Positions 1 to 8,552 of a stretch of DNA of 18,891 bases are shown piece after piece; position 1 is the first letter of the stretch; the number at the start of each line of letters is the position of its first letter. The DNA is taken from contig JAHAZA010000086.1 of assembly GCA_018385415.1 (NCBI GenBank), positions 1 through 18,891 on the forward strand. Direction: 5' to 3'. A program made the translations under genes and the position numbers. The notes under the pieces were generated by a model, which was given only the letters and a program-made list of their open reading frames with translations, made no database searches and was not told the DNA's origin. This DNA comes from Treponema sp. Its GTDB lineage: Bacteria; Spirochaetota; Spirochaetia; Treponematales; Treponemataceae.

Positions 1-189
1 CCAGAAATGGGACGTTTCTACCGCCACGTACTTATCGAAGGAAACTACCCACACCACGGTGCTGTTGCATTCGGTCACTGGGGAAAAGCTCTCTACGAAG
101 TATTCAAATACATTGGCGTACCAGTAGAAGAAATTGGTTACAACCAGCCAGCAGGCGTTCGCTACCCTACAGAAAATCCATTTGCTTAA
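1..189 (+). CDS. Sugar isomerase, L-fucose/L-arabinose isomerase type, C-terminal fragment
   Basis: Only the last 62 codons are in the window; the frame is open from base 1 and stops at TAA 187-189. The peptide has RFYRHVLIEGNYPHHGAVAFGH, split here as RFYRHVLIEG and NYPHHGAVAFGH, followed by KALYEVFKYIGV. I associate this ending with the C-terminal region of L-fucose/L-arabinose isomerase family ketol-isomerases, which interconvert an aldose and a ketose using a divalent metal. The substrate cannot be read from this fragment. The next gene is a LacI-family regulator on the same strand, which fits a sugar-use locus, but a strong terminator separates them. The family call rests on recalled resemblance, so another sugar-processing enzyme is possible. 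Confidence 0.5.
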   Translation, partial: PEMGRFYRHVLIEGNYPHHGAVAFGHWGKALYEVFKYIGVPVEEIGYNQPAGVRYPTENPFA

Positions 190-428
190 TCAGTAAATGG
201 CGTTATGGCAGCAATCTGCTAAAAGCTTAACTTAATCTGGTTCTGCGATTATGGCCCGCAGGATCAGATATTAAGTGAGAATCAGGTTGTAATTATTATT
301 TTTTAGATTTTCCGACGGGGAATAAATCAGAACTTCTGAATTTTATTTTCCCGCCTTGCAGATTTGCCTCGTGCAACTGCAGAAAAGGCCAGAAGGAATA
401 GTGCAATTCTTCTGGCTGAACAAAACAG
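190..428. other. Intergenic region with three hairpins
   Basis: This gap of about 240 bases carries three inverted repeats and no convincing ORF. The first, 231-275, has arms CTTAATCTG-TTCTGCG and CGCAGGATCAGATATTAAG with a few bulges. The second, about 312-357, pairs CGGGGAATAAA with TTTTATTTTCCCG around an inner TCAGA/TCTGA stem. The third, 388-416, pairs GCCAGAA with TTCTGGC. None has an immediate T-run, so they may be RNA-processing or stabilising structures or operator-like sites for the LacI-family regulator. No function is shown by sequence alone. Confidence 0.5.
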
Positions 429-465
429 AGATCCGGCTGCACACTGTAGCCGGATTCTTTTTTTT
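429..465 (+). terminator. Rho-independent terminator before the lacI-type gene
   Basis: ATCCGGCT (431-438) pairs perfectly with AGCCGGAT (448-455), followed by TTC and a run of eight T. It would end transcription from the isomerase gene. It lies only 12 bases before the regulator's ATG, so the regulator needs its own promoter inside or just after the hairpin, or depends on read-through. Confidence 0.85.
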
Positions 466-477
466 CTATACAAAATT

Positions 478-1506
478 ATGAATGTAACAATTAAAGACAT
501 AGCAGCCGCTGCAGGAATTAGTCGCGGAACAGTAGACAGAGTTCTTCACAACAGAAGTGGCGTAAATCCAGAAGTAGCAAAAAGAGTAAGAGAAATCGCA
601 GACAAAATGGGCTTTGTTCCTAATAAAGCAGGAAAAATTCTTGCTGCCCGTAAACAGAAAATTACTTTTGCCTATCTTTTACCATCAAGCGCAAAACCTT
701 TTTTTGATGAAGTTTTAAAAGGTGTTGCAAGAGCAGAAAAAGAATTATCAGACTATGGTGTTACAGTTGATACTCATTTCTTCAAAGACTTTAAAACAGA
801 AACTCATATTAAAGAAATCAATAAAATTGCAGAATCCGGCTACACAGGCCTTTGTATAACTTCCCTTGATACACCAGAAGTTCAGCTTGCTGTTCACAAA
901 CTGGTGGAAAATGGAATTCCGGTTGTAAGTGTAAATACTGATGTTCCTGACAGTGGAAGAATTTGTTATGTAGGAACAGATTATCTGCGTGCAGGAAAAA
1001 CTGCTGCAGGAATGGCAAACTTTACAACTGATGGTAACCTAAATATTCTTTTCATCACAGGCTCTTATAATATTCGCGGTCATAAAGAGCGTATTAAAGG
1101 CTTTACAGAGGGATTAGATTCACGATCGGTAAAATATACAGTTATCGATACAATAGAAGCTCAGGACGATGATGAATGTTCTTATCAGAAGTCTGTAGAA
1201 TACCTGACGAAAAATCCAGACATCAATTGTATTTTTATTGCTGGTTCTGGTTGTGCTGGTGTTTGCCGTGCAATGAATGAACTTAACCGCAAAGATGTGA
1301 ACGTAATCGCATTTGACGAAGTTCCGGCCATTAAAGAGTACATGCATTCAGGGCTATTAAAATTTACTATTGGTCAGGAACCTGAGCTTCAAGGTTATAT
1401 GGGAATCCAGCGTCTCTTTTCATGGCTTATGGAAGAAGGAAAACGAACTAGCTCAGATTATATCACTCAAACAATTATAAAAATTCAGGAAAATATAGCG
1501 GAATAA
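478..1506 (+). CDS. LacI-family transcriptional regulator
   Basis: A 342-residue sugar-responsive repressor or activator. The N-terminus (residues 2-50) is a LacI helix-turn-helix with TIKDIAAAAGISRGTVDRVL, followed by the hinge segment FVPNKAGKILAARKQK. Residues about 60-335 form a periplasmic-binding-protein-like sensor domain (GVARAEKEL, GIPVVSVNTDVP, YVGTDYLRAG, VNVIAFDEVP). The open frame extends upstream to 364, but that extension runs through the terminator at 429-465 and the LacI N-terminus starts exactly at ATG 478. There is no Shine-Dalgarno sequence; TATACA at 467-472 sits 5 bases before the ATG and may be a -10 box of a nearly leaderless transcript. The likely target is the adjacent sugar gene, by position only. 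Confidence 0.88.
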   Translation: MNVTIKDIAAAAGISRGTVDRVLHNRSGVNPEVAKRVREIADKMGFVPNKAGKILAARKQKITFAYLLPSSAKPFFDEVLKGVARAEKELSDYGVTVDTHFFKDFKTETHIKEINKIAESGYTGLCITSLDTPEVQLAVHKLVENGIPVVSVNTDVPDSGRICYVGTDYLRAGKTAAGMANFTTDGNLNILFITGSYNIRGHKERIKGFTEGLDSRSVKYTVIDTIEAQDDDECSYQKSVEYLTKNPDINCIFIAGSGCAGVCRAMNELNRKDVNVIAFDEVPAIKEYMHSGLLKFTIGQEPELQGYMGIQRLFSWLMEEGKRTSSDYITQTIIKIQENIAE

Positions 1507-1518
1507 CAAATATTCCTG

Positions 1519-1531
1519 TATAATTCTCGTT
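1519..1531 (+). promoter_or_regulatory. -10 box with leaderless start for the RNA methyltransferase gene
   Basis: A perfect TATAAT (1519-1524) lies seven bases before the ATG at 1532. A start point 7-8 bases downstream of the -10 box would fall on or next to the start codon. No purine-rich ribosome binding site is present. I see no good -35 hexamer at 16-18 bases. Confidence 0.55.
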
Positions 1532-2302
1532 ATGAAAAATAAGTTGAACAAAGAGCTGGCCGTTTGTGGATTTTCAGCAGTAAAAACACTTGAAAAAAAC
1601 AATCCAGATAAAATCAGACGACTCTATTTTACACAGGAGCGCGCTCCCTTATTCGGAGGCCTGTGCAAAACTCTTTCAAAACGTAAAGCACCTTACAATG
1701 TTGTTGAACCAAAAGAACTTGAAAAACTTTCAGGCAGCATCCACCATCAGGGCGTTGTAGCAATGATCGACGAACCACATGTCGACGAACTTACCCCACA
1801 GATTATAAACTCCTTCATTGCAAACAAAGAACATACAATTTTGCTTGACCGTGTAGGTAATGCAAACAACCTTGGCGCCATTGTCAGAAGCGCAGCCTTC
1901 TTCGGAATTAAAAACATCATCATTCCAAATGACGAAGCGCAGTCTTCAATAACAACCAGCTCTTACCGCGTTGCAGAAGGTGGAATGGAATTCGTGAACA
2001 TTTATTCCACAAGCTCCATCCTTAAGCTTCTCAAGGCAGTAGAAGGAAAAATGGTCCGCGTAGGCACAGATTTGAGTGCCAGAAAAAATGTTTCCGAAAT
2101 TCACAATTTTGTGGCTGTCAAACCAGCTTTAATTATTCTTGGCAACGAGGAACACGGAATTTCTGAAAGCGTCCGTAAAAACTGTGACGAACTTGTAATC
2201 ATTCCTTTCTTCGGAATGAAAACAGGAAAAGCATCTCCTGTTGAAAGCTTGAATGTGGCTCAGGCTGCATCTATCATCCTTTACGAATTAAGAAATAAAT
2301 AA
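1532..2302 (+). CDS. SpoU/TrmH-family RNA 2'-O-methyltransferase
   Basis: A 256-residue SAM-dependent RNA ribose methyltransferase of the SPOUT (trefoil-knot) class. Residues 1-90 look like the small substrate-binding domain seen in RlmB/YfiF-type members (HHQGVVAMID ends it). The three SpoU motifs are visible: motif 1 LDRVGNANNLGAIVRSAAFFG (about 105-125, with the conserved N, G and R), motif 2 LIILGNEEHGIS (about 200-211), and motif 3 with SLNVAQAASIILYE near the C-terminus. Between IIPFFG and SLNV there is a few-residue insertion rich in K and G compared with the usual IPM.G..SLNVS. The modified nucleotide cannot be assigned. It starts 25 bases after the regulator gene and appears to have its own -10 box. 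Confidence 0.9.
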   Translation: MKNKLNKELAVCGFSAVKTLEKNNPDKIRRLYFTQERAPLFGGLCKTLSKRKAPYNVVEPKELEKLSGSIHHQGVVAMIDEPHVDELTPQIINSFIANKEHTILLDRVGNANNLGAIVRSAAFFGIKNIIIPNDEAQSSITTSSYRVAEGGMEFVNIYSTSSILKLLKAVEGKMVRVGTDLSARKNVSEIHNFVAVKPALIILGNEEHGISESVRKNCDELVIIPFFGMKTGKASPVESLNVAQAASIILYELRNK

Positions 2303-2330
2303 AAAAGTATTATCAGAAGGTGGGGGAAAA

Positions 2331-2894
2331 ATGAAATACTTAATCTGTTCAGATATCCACGGGTCGTATACTGCATGTCAAAAGGTAATCGATCAGTTTA
2401 ATTCACTTCAATGTGATTTTCTTGTATTACTTGGAGACATTCTCTATCATGGTCCAAGAAATTCTCTTCCAGAAGGCCATAATCCACAAAAGGTAGCTGA
2501 ATTATTAAATACGTATTCAGACAAAATTATTGCATGCCGTGGAAACTGTGATGCAGAAGTTGATCAGATGGTTCTTAATTTTCCAATTATGCAGGACTAT
2601 GCTTTCTTTATTGATGAAGGTAAACGAATCTTCTGTACACATGGACATTTATTTACACCAGAAGATGCAAAATTAAAATACGACTTTTACTTTTCAGGAC
2701 ATACCCACGTTCAGGGGCTGACACATATTCAAGGAATGGAACGAAGCACACATAATGCAATCATCTGTAATCCAGGCTCAACATCATTGCCTAAAGCTTC
2801 ATCCAGTGCTGGCTTTGCAGTTTACGAAGACAACTGCATCATGTTATACGACATTGACGGCATCAAGCTTAAAACAATGTCATACAGAGAATAG
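2331..2894 (+). CDS. yfcE: YfcE/MJ0936-family metallophosphodiesterase
   Basis: A 187-residue calcineurin-like phosphoesterase, close to the usual 180-190 residues of the YfcE family. All metal-binding blocks are visible in order: SDIHG (D8, H10), LLGDILYHGPRN, CRGNCD, CTHGH and FSGHTHV, followed by CNPGS. Members hydrolyse small phosphodiesters such as bis-p-nitrophenyl phosphate; the physiological substrate is generally unknown. The ribosome binding site AAGGTGGGGG lies just before ATG 2331, and TATTAT at 2308-2313 may be a -10 box in the 28-base gap. A terminator follows directly. Cytoplasmic; no signal peptide. Confidence 0.9.
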   Translation: MKYLICSDIHGSYTACQKVIDQFNSLQCDFLVLLGDILYHGPRNSLPEGHNPQKVAELLNTYSDKIIACRGNCDAEVDQMVLNFPIMQDYAFFIDEGKRIFCTHGHLFTPEDAKLKYDFYFSGHTHVQGLTHIQGMERSTHNAIICNPGSTSLPKASSSAGFAVYEDNCIMLYDIDGIKLKTMSYRE

Positions 2895-2913
2895 ACATTG
2901 CAAATCTTCAAAA

Positions 2914-2950
2914 CTATCCGGGCACTTCATAAAGTCACCCGGATTTTTTA
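2914..2950 (+). terminator. Terminator between convergent genes
   Basis: ATCCGGG (2916-2922) pairs with CCCGGAT (2938-2944), followed by six T. It ends the yfcE transcript immediately before the stop codon of the convergent OmpA-family gene. In the reverse direction the T-run is poor. Confidence 0.75.
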
Positions 2951-4171
2951 TTAGTTCAAAATCGTAATTTCAACACGTCTGTTTTTTGCCATTCCTTCTT
3001 TTGTGGAATTATCGGCAATTGGCTGTGCTGATCCCCTGCCCTTAATCACAAACCTGTCGGAACTGAGTCCTCGTTTTACCATCTCGGTTGCGATTACCTT
3101 TGCTCTTTCTTTTGACAGTGCAAGTTCGCCCTTCGGGTTACCAGTGTCGGCCGTAAAACCTTCGATTAAAAGCATTGATGATCCTGCCTGTTTTAAAATC
3201 TCTGCCAGCTTATCAAGTCTGTTTTTTTCTGTATCGAGAAGTTCAGGAGAATCGCTTTTAAACTGCAGGTTTGGAATTGAAAGGCATATACCGTTCTTGC
3301 GTTTTTCAATATTAACTATATTACTTTCAACTTTCCCGTAATTCACTTTATCGCCGTAATCAGAAATTCCTGTTACGTTCTGGATTACAGTACTGATTTC
3401 ATCATCATTTATTGCAGGCTGATATTTTGTAAAAATATTGATTGTACCTTTAAACGCAATTTTATTGCCATCAGCATATGTGTAAACTTCATCAACCGAA
3501 TCCCGGATTACAACTGCCATTCCTGTAGCTTTGCTTACATAAATTGTGGCACTGTTACTTCCACTTGCATCAAGCATTGCAGAATCCCCATCAGGATCCA
3601 TGTAGCCACGACCATATCGTGTTGCCCATTTCGCGCTTAATAGGAATACTTCTTCACCGTTATATACTTCGTCACGAAGGTATGTATATTCAACCAGAAT
3701 AGGCATTTTAGTAAAAATACCTTTATTTAATGGATCTACAGTGCGTACTGCATTTGCCTTCCAGCTGTCGCCTGGTTTGATTTGTTTAGTCGTGTAGGTA
3801 GGAAAACCTCTGAATGTTGGATATCCGTTATCCTCATACATTTCAAGAGTACCTTCAGGAGTAATTCCGAAAGATGCAGGAATGGAATCATCCAAGCCAG
3901 GAAAAACAATTGCCTTGGAGCGTTTAGTAGCTTCGTAAACATAGAAGCTTCCCTCGTATAATGTACATTGATCAGAACTTCCTTCATCTACAATCTGAGA
4001 ACGAATTTCCCGGCTTACAAGTCCTTTGTATTTACCGTTGTCGTAACGACGAAGATCAGTACGTTCAATATAACTGTAGCTTTTGCCCCCCTGATAGCCG
4101 ATAAACTGATATTCGCTGGCAAAACAAATTCCCAGTAATAAACCAAACAAGACAAAAGCTGCTCTTTTCAT
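2951..4171 (-). CDS. OmpA-family outer-membrane/peptidoglycan-binding protein
   Basis: A 406-residue exported protein. Residues 1-19 form a signal peptide (MKRAAFVLFGLLLGICFAS). The cysteine at 16 is preceded by I and is not a good lipobox, so signal peptidase I cleavage is more likely. Residues about 20-290 are an uncharacterised beta-rich region. Residues about 300-404 are an OmpA C-terminal domain, with SDSPELLDTEKNRLDKLAEI, LLIEGFTADTG, LSKERAKVIATEM and the signature NRRVEITIL, which binds peptidoglycan. A TTG at 4177 also opens the frame, but AAGGA lies eight bases before the ATG at 4171, so ATG 4171 is preferred. It starts 15 bases after the MATE gene stops and is probably co-transcribed with it. 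Confidence 0.85.
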   Translation of the reverse strand: MKRAAFVLFGLLLGICFASEYQFIGYQGGKSYSYIERTDLRRYDNGKYKGLVSREIRSQIVDEGSSDQCTLYEGSFYVYEATKRSKAIVFPGLDDSIPASFGITPEGTLEMYEDNGYPTFRGFPTYTTKQIKPGDSWKANAVRTVDPLNKGIFTKMPILVEYTYLRDEVYNGEEVFLLSAKWATRYGRGYMDPDGDSAMLDASGSNSATIYVSKATGMAVVIRDSVDEVYTYADGNKIAFKGTINIFTKYQPAINDDEISTVIQNVTGISDYGDKVNYGKVESNIVNIEKRKNGICLSIPNLQFKSDSPELLDTEKNRLDKLAEILKQAGSSMLLIEGFTADTGNPKGELALSKERAKVIATEMVKRGLSSDRFVIKGRGSAQPIADNSTKEGMAKNRRVEITILN

Positions 4172-4186
4172 TTTCAAGATCCTTCT

Positions 4187-5530
4187 TTAATGTAGTAACA
4201 GTCGCTTCCTTATGACTGCGTATCGCCACCAGGCAGTAATTCCGGCAATGGACCACACAAGGCCTACTGACCACCAAATTACCCAAGGGCTTTGTAAATT
4301 AAAACAACGCATGAGCACTAAAGGAAACAGAACCCGGCCAATAACTTCAACAATTCCGTTAATAAATGAAAAAAGCGAGTCACCTACACCATAAAGAATA
4401 CCGCGAACCATATAAATGATCCCAAGGAAATAATAGAAAATACTAGTAATTTGAAGAGCCCTTCCACCCATTTGTGTTACAGCATCGGATTCAACAAACA
4501 GGCTTGTAATTGCCTTTCCTGTAAACTGAATGACAGGAATAATTACAGTCGTAAAAATTGCCATAATCAAAAGTCCTTTGTAATAACCTTTGAATACGCG
4601 GTCAATCTTTTTAGCACCATAATTCTGTCCCACAAAAGTTGAAAGCGCCGCACTTAATGTCTGGTAAGGAAGATGCACGAACTCTTCAATTTTTTCAGTA
4701 GCGGTAAAGGCTGCCACAGCAACAGGCCCAAAGGAATTTACAACTGACTGCAATGCCATACATGAAATTGCAATCATTGCAAACTGAAGTGATACAGGCA
4801 TACCAAGCTTGATTGTATCTCTGATTACAGGAAAATTTACGATATAATCATTCTTCGAAAATTTAAAATAAGAGTTTGTTTTAACTGCAAAAATCAGACA
4901 GAGAATTCCCGAAAGAAACTGAGAAATTACCGTTGCAACACCAGCACCAAATACACCAAGATTAAATGCTTTGATGAACAAAAAATCCAAGCCCACATTC
5001 AACAAACAGGAGAAAATCAAAAAATACAATGGAGTTTTTGAGTCTCCAAGAGAACGAAGCATTGATGAAATATAATTGTAAAAAGAAACAAACAGCATTC
5101 CTACACAGTTGATACGAAGATACAACAGCGCATTAGTTTTAATTTCTGCAGGAGTTCTTAATAAATAAAGAACTGGTTCTGCCAGAAAGAATGCAATTCC
5201 TCCCACAATAATTGGCATGACAATCATGATGTAGGCATTATTCATGATACAGTTTTTTACCTTTGAAGTATCACCACGACCAAAAAACTGGGAAGTAATA
5301 ATTCCTCCGCCAGTACCAATGCCAAGGCTTAATGCAAAAAAGAAAAAAGACACAGCCCCTGTAGATCCAATCGAAGCAAGAGCATCAGGCCCAAGAAGGC
5401 GGCCCACAATCATTGAGTCTGCAAAACTGTATAACTGCTGAAAAATGTTTCCAATAAGCATTGGAATTGAAAACAGAAGAATCAGTTTTGTAGGACTTCC
5501 TTCTGTCATATTCATTGTATTTTCTTTCAT
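4187..5530 (-). CDS. MATE-family multidrug/sodium antiporter
   Basis: A 447-residue inner-membrane exporter of the multidrug and toxic compound extrusion family, which couples Na+ or H+ influx to drug or metabolite export. It has about twelve hydrophobic segments in two related halves. The N-terminus MNMTEGSPTKLILLFSIPML and the following FQQLYSFADSMIVGRLLG are the typical first-helix signature, and the second half repeats it (LGMPVSLQFA, VNSFGPVAVAAFTATEKIE, FVGQNYGAKK). A longer frame from TTG 5554 exists but has no support. ATG 5530 lies seven bases after TATTAT, with TGGAAA 17 bases further up, and there is no Shine-Dalgarno sequence, so the mRNA is probably leaderless. The substrate is unknown. 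Confidence 0.92.
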   Translation of the reverse strand: MKENTMNMTEGSPTKLILLFSIPMLIGNIFQQLYSFADSMIVGRLLGPDALASIGSTGAVSFFFFALSLGIGTGGGIITSQFFGRGDTSKVKNCIMNNAYIMIVMPIIVGGIAFFLAEPVLYLLRTPAEIKTNALLYLRINCVGMLFVSFYNYISSMLRSLGDSKTPLYFLIFSCLLNVGLDFLFIKAFNLGVFGAGVATVISQFLSGILCLIFAVKTNSYFKFSKNDYIVNFPVIRDTIKLGMPVSLQFAMIAISCMALQSVVNSFGPVAVAAFTATEKIEEFVHLPYQTLSAALSTFVGQNYGAKKIDRVFKGYYKGLLIMAIFTTVIIPVIQFTGKAITSLFVESDAVTQMGGRALQITSIFYYFLGIIYMVRGILYGVGDSLFSFINGIVEVIGRVLFPLVLMRCFNLQSPWVIWWSVGLVWSIAGITAWWRYAVIRKRLLLH

Positions 5531-5566
5531 TAACGCGATAATAACGATTAGCAATTACTATTTCCA
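5531..5566 (-). promoter_or_regulatory. Promoter of the MATE gene, leaderless type
   Basis: Read on the minus strand: TGGAAA (5566-5561), 17 bases, TATTAT (5543-5538), seven bases, ATG at 5530. The start point is expected at or beside the ATG. Confidence 0.55.
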
Positions 5567-5687
5567 TAGATTTTTATACAATTCTATGCTGTTTTTTTAT
5601 AATTTATGTTGTTTTGTTTATCTGATAAGTTTTATTTATAAGGAATTTCGAAGGGCCTGGACTTATGTTTTTTCTCACATAATCTGA

Positions 5688-5722
5688 TGGAAACTGAAGC
5701 TTATTTCGGCTATATTAAAACC
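5688..5722 (+). promoter_or_regulatory. Promoter of the HD-domain gene, leaderless type
   Basis: TGGAAA (5688-5693), 17 bases, TATATT (5711-5716), six bases, ATG at 5723. The -35 hexamer and spacing are the same as for the divergent MATE gene. The box overlaps the alternative start at 5687, which argues that 5687 is not used. Confidence 0.5.
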
Positions 5723-6838
5723 ATGAACAACAGTTTTGTACAAGCTTTTCACAAAATTCTTTCAAAGGAATTTCCACAGTTCCTGAAAAAATATCTTAAC
5801 ATTCCGATTCTATCTCGCCTTAAAGGTGTCGGACTTTTGTGCGGAACTGACTGGACTCCATTTTTTAAGAACAACTTTTTTTACTCAAGATTCGATCACA
5901 GTGTAGGCGTTGCATTAATCATCTGGCATTTTACAAAAGATAAAGCCCAAACTATTGCAGGACTTCTTCACGACGTTTCAACGCCAGCTTTCTCACATGT
6001 AAGCGACTTCAGAAAAGGTGATGCACTTACCCAAACAGCAACAGAAGATGATAACGGTTCAATGCTGGCTTGTTCAAAAGAACTTCTTGAATGTTTAGCA
6101 CAAGACGAGCTCACCCTTGAAAAGGTAAACGATTACCACAAATATCCGATTGCCGACAACGAAGTTCCACAATTATCCGCTGACCGGCTTGAATACATGT
6201 TTCCATCAGGAGCAGCTCTTTCTGGCACATGGTCATTAAAACAATCTTTCTCTTTAGATGAAATAGAAAAAATTTATAACGATCTTGTAATCTGTCAGAA
6301 TGAAGAAGGAATTGAAGAATTAGGATTTAAAACACTTTCTGTAGCAGAGCTCTATTACAACCGAGTACTAGATATTGCATTTTTCCTGCAGAAAAATGAA
6401 GACAAAATGGCAATGCAGTTTCCTGCAACCATTCTGAACATGGCAGTTAAACTTGAAATTTTGAAAGAGTCTGATTTTTTTGAAATGTCAGAAGAAGAAA
6501 TCATTTCTCGATTAGATGAACTGGTAAAGGAAAATTCTGATGCAACGGTAGAAGATGCGTTAACAGAAGACGACTCGGTAAAAAAGCTTTGCTTATATTT
6601 CAGAACTTACAGATCATTTACATCTATTACCCGTTCTAAAGAACCATTACCTGGACACTATTGCGTAAAACTGCAGGTAAAAAAACGTTATATCAATCCA
6701 CTAGTAGTAACAGGTAAGCAAACAGAAGGCCTGTACGAAGCCAGACGAATTACAGAGCTTTCAGAAACAGCAAAAAAATCTAAAGAAGAATTTCTTGAAT
6801 ATGTTGATGAAAGTTTTGGCTGTGTAAAACTGATTTAG
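5723..6838 (+). CDS. HD-domain phosphohydrolase (COG1078/dNTPase-like)
   Basis: A 371-residue cytoplasmic metal-dependent phosphohydrolase. The HD metal ligands are in order: RFDHSVGVAL (R56, H59), GLLHDVSTPAFSH (H83, D84) and ADRLEYMF (D154). This arrangement matches the COG1078 group related to dNTP triphosphohydrolases and SAMHD1, where the DR(L/I)(D/E)Y motif completes the site. Residues about 165-371 are helical and not recognised. An in-frame ATG at 5687 would add 12 residues, but no ribosome binding site supports it, and a -10 box sits six bases before ATG 5723. Whether it acts on dNTPs or another nucleotide is not readable. It is divergent from the MATE gene and convergent with the phosphomutase gene. 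Confidence 0.83.
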   Translation: MNNSFVQAFHKILSKEFPQFLKKYLNIPILSRLKGVGLLCGTDWTPFFKNNFFYSRFDHSVGVALIIWHFTKDKAQTIAGLLHDVSTPAFSHVSDFRKGDALTQTATEDDNGSMLACSKELLECLAQDELTLEKVNDYHKYPIADNEVPQLSADRLEYMFPSGAALSGTWSLKQSFSLDEIEKIYNDLVICQNEEGIEELGFKTLSVAELYYNRVLDIAFFLQKNEDKMAMQFPATILNMAVKLEILKESDFFEMSEEEIISRLDELVKENSDATVEDALTEDDSVKKLCLYFRTYRSFTSITRSKEPLPGHYCVKLQVKKRYINPLVVTGKQTEGLYEARRITELSETAKKSKEEFLEYVDESFGCVKLI

Positions 6839-6840
6839 AC

Positions 6841-6890
6841 ATAAAAAAAAGAGTACCAGAAAAATTGTTTCCAACTTTTCTGGTACTCTT
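6841..6890 (-). terminator. Strong terminator for the phosphomutase gene
   Basis: A 15-bp perfect stem (6849-6863 with 6876-6890, core AGTACCAGAAAA) has a T-rich tail of eight in the minus direction. It also separates the convergent HD-domain gene, although the plus-direction tail is A-rich. Confidence 0.85.
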
Positions 6891-6925
6891 GAAAAATAAA
6901 ATCCCTTTCTTTATCTAAGCTTATT

Positions 6926-8425
6926 TTAGTCCAAACAACTCATATCCAGTTTATCAAAGCCTGCAAGAAGCTCCTTTGCAATTGCTTTTATCTTTGCAAC
7001 ATCACCTTTTCTTGCACCTTCGATGTTCAAAGGCATTACAGGATCATGAAGTGAAAGACGAAGAAGCATCCAGCCCTGTGCATCGCCTTCTTTAAAACTA
7101 ATACGAACACCTTCATAGCTTTCTGGCATTTTGTAGCCTGCTTTTTCAGCCCGTGCTTTAAATTCTTTAAGAACAGATTTTCCGTAGTCTTTAAAGTTTT
7201 CATCCTTAATCTTAAATCTGTATTCACCTTCTTCTACCAATGGTGGAAGCTTTTCAATAAGGCTGTCCAGTTTCTTTCCTTCGGCACGGGCCTTTGCAAG
7301 TGCAATTACAAGCTTAACTGCAAGGTAAGCACCGTCATCAAGGTAATAGTTTTCTTTAAGTGCACCGTGGCCCGATGTCTCCATGGCAAGTGGAGCATTT
7401 GTTCCGGCAGCGTTTAATTCTTTCTGCTTGTTGATTACGTTTTTGTAACCACGCATGTAGCAAAGGTGCTTAAGACCGAGAACGTCTTCCAAGAAGTATG
7501 TAAGGCGGTCAGAAGTTACAGAGTCTGTAATGATTGTTGAACCTGGATTTTCTGGAGCAAGGATTGCAGCTGCCATTGCGATAATTGCGTCCCGGTTAAC
7601 TTCGCTTCCGTCTGAAAGAACTGCTGACATGCGGTCAACATCTGTGTCAAAAATCAAACCCAGATCTGCTTTGTTGTTAAGGACAGCATTGCGGATTGCC
7701 TCCATTGCCTGCTTGTTTTCTGGATTTGGAATGTGGTTAGGGAACATTCCGTCCGGCTCAAGGAATTGGGAACCTGTTGTATCAGCTCCAAGTGGCTTTA
7801 AGATTTTATCAACGAAAAATCCTGAAGCACCGTTTCCTGAGTCTACAACAATCTTAAGACCTTCAAGAGGTTTATCAGAATCAGAATTAATTCCCTGAAT
7901 GATTGCTTCTCTTAAATGATCAGCATAAAGAGTAAGAAGATCAACTGGCTCAGGGAAATAGTTTACATGCTGAGGATTAAGCATTCCGGCAAGTTTAAGA
8001 ATTTCTGTAATATCATCATGTTCAAGACCGCCGTCTGCATCAAAGAACTTAATTCCGTTTCTGTTAAATGGAAGATGGCTTGCAGTAATCATTGCAGAAC
8101 CATGGAACTGAGTTGCAGGAAAAACAATCGACATAAACATTGCTGGTGTTGTAGCCATTCCACAGTCAACAACCTTAGCTCCTGCACTGACAATTCCCTG
8201 AATAAGTCCCATTGCAAGATCAGGACCAGACACACGCGAATCACGACCAACACCGATTATAAGTGCATTAGCATTAACACCTGATTTTTTTTCAAGCCAG
8301 CTTACAAAAGCACAACCAATCTGCTTTGCAATATCCGGTGTCAAATTAACATGTTCATCAGCAACACCTTCAAGTGCAATTCCGCGAACATCACTACCAT
8401 TCTGTAATTTCAATAAATCTGCCAT
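6926..8425 (-). CDS. Phosphoglucomutase/phosphomannomutase (alpha-D-phosphohexomutase)
   Basis: A 499-residue enzyme that moves the phosphate between C1 and C6 of glucose or mannose through a phosphoserine, feeding glycolysis, glycogen or cell-surface sugar nucleotides. The four family blocks are visible: active-site serine in MITASHLPFNRNGIKFF (S116), Mg2+ loop FDTDVDRM (D260, D262, D264), sugar-specificity loop METSGHGA (E349, S351, H353), and a C-terminal phosphate-binding region near GWMLLRLSLHDPVMPL. The usual TASHNP is TASHLP here. The frame extends to TTG 8440, but that codon lies in the GGGGG ribosome binding site of ATG 8425, so the ATG is the start. TATAAT at 8473-8468 gives a leader of about 36 bases. 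Confidence 0.9.
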   Translation of the reverse strand: MADLLKLQNGSDVRGIALEGVADEHVNLTPDIAKQIGCAFVSWLEKKSGVNANALIIGVGRDSRVSGPDLAMGLIQGIVSAGAKVVDCGMATTPAMFMSIVFPATQFHGSAMITASHLPFNRNGIKFFDADGGLEHDDITEILKLAGMLNPQHVNYFPEPVDLLTLYADHLREAIIQGINSDSDKPLEGLKIVVDSGNGASGFFVDKILKPLGADTTGSQFLEPDGMFPNHIPNPENKQAMEAIRNAVLNNKADLGLIFDTDVDRMSAVLSDGSEVNRDAIIAMAAAILAPENPGSTIITDSVTSDRLTYFLEDVLGLKHLCYMRGYKNVINKQKELNAAGTNAPLAMETSGHGALKENYYLDDGAYLAVKLVIALAKARAEGKKLDSLIEKLPPLVEEGEYRFKIKDENFKDYGKSVLKEFKARAEKAGYKMPESYEGVRISFKEGDAQGWMLLRLSLHDPVMPLNIEGARKGDVAKIKAIAKELLAGFDKLDMSCLD

Positions 8426-8552
8426 ATATATTTCCCCCAAAGGATTATTTAAAATTTTTACTGTTATATTATACTGAATTTTGTTATTATATTTAATAGA
8501 TAAAATATATATTTATGGAGAAGCTTATTCCCATAAAAAAACGGAGAAAAGA

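Noticed and set aside
364..477. N-terminal extension of the LacI-family regulator
   Set aside because: The extension is encoded by a terminator and a hairpin, and the conserved LacI N-terminus begins at ATG 478.
4172..4177. TTG start two codons upstream for the OmpA-family gene
   Set aside because: Its spacing to AAGGA is only two bases, while ATG 4171 has an eight-base spacing.
7530..8284. Two plus-strand frames of 122 codons inside the phosphomutase gene
   Set aside because: They are antisense shadows of a gene with clear catalytic motifs and have no ribosome binding sites.
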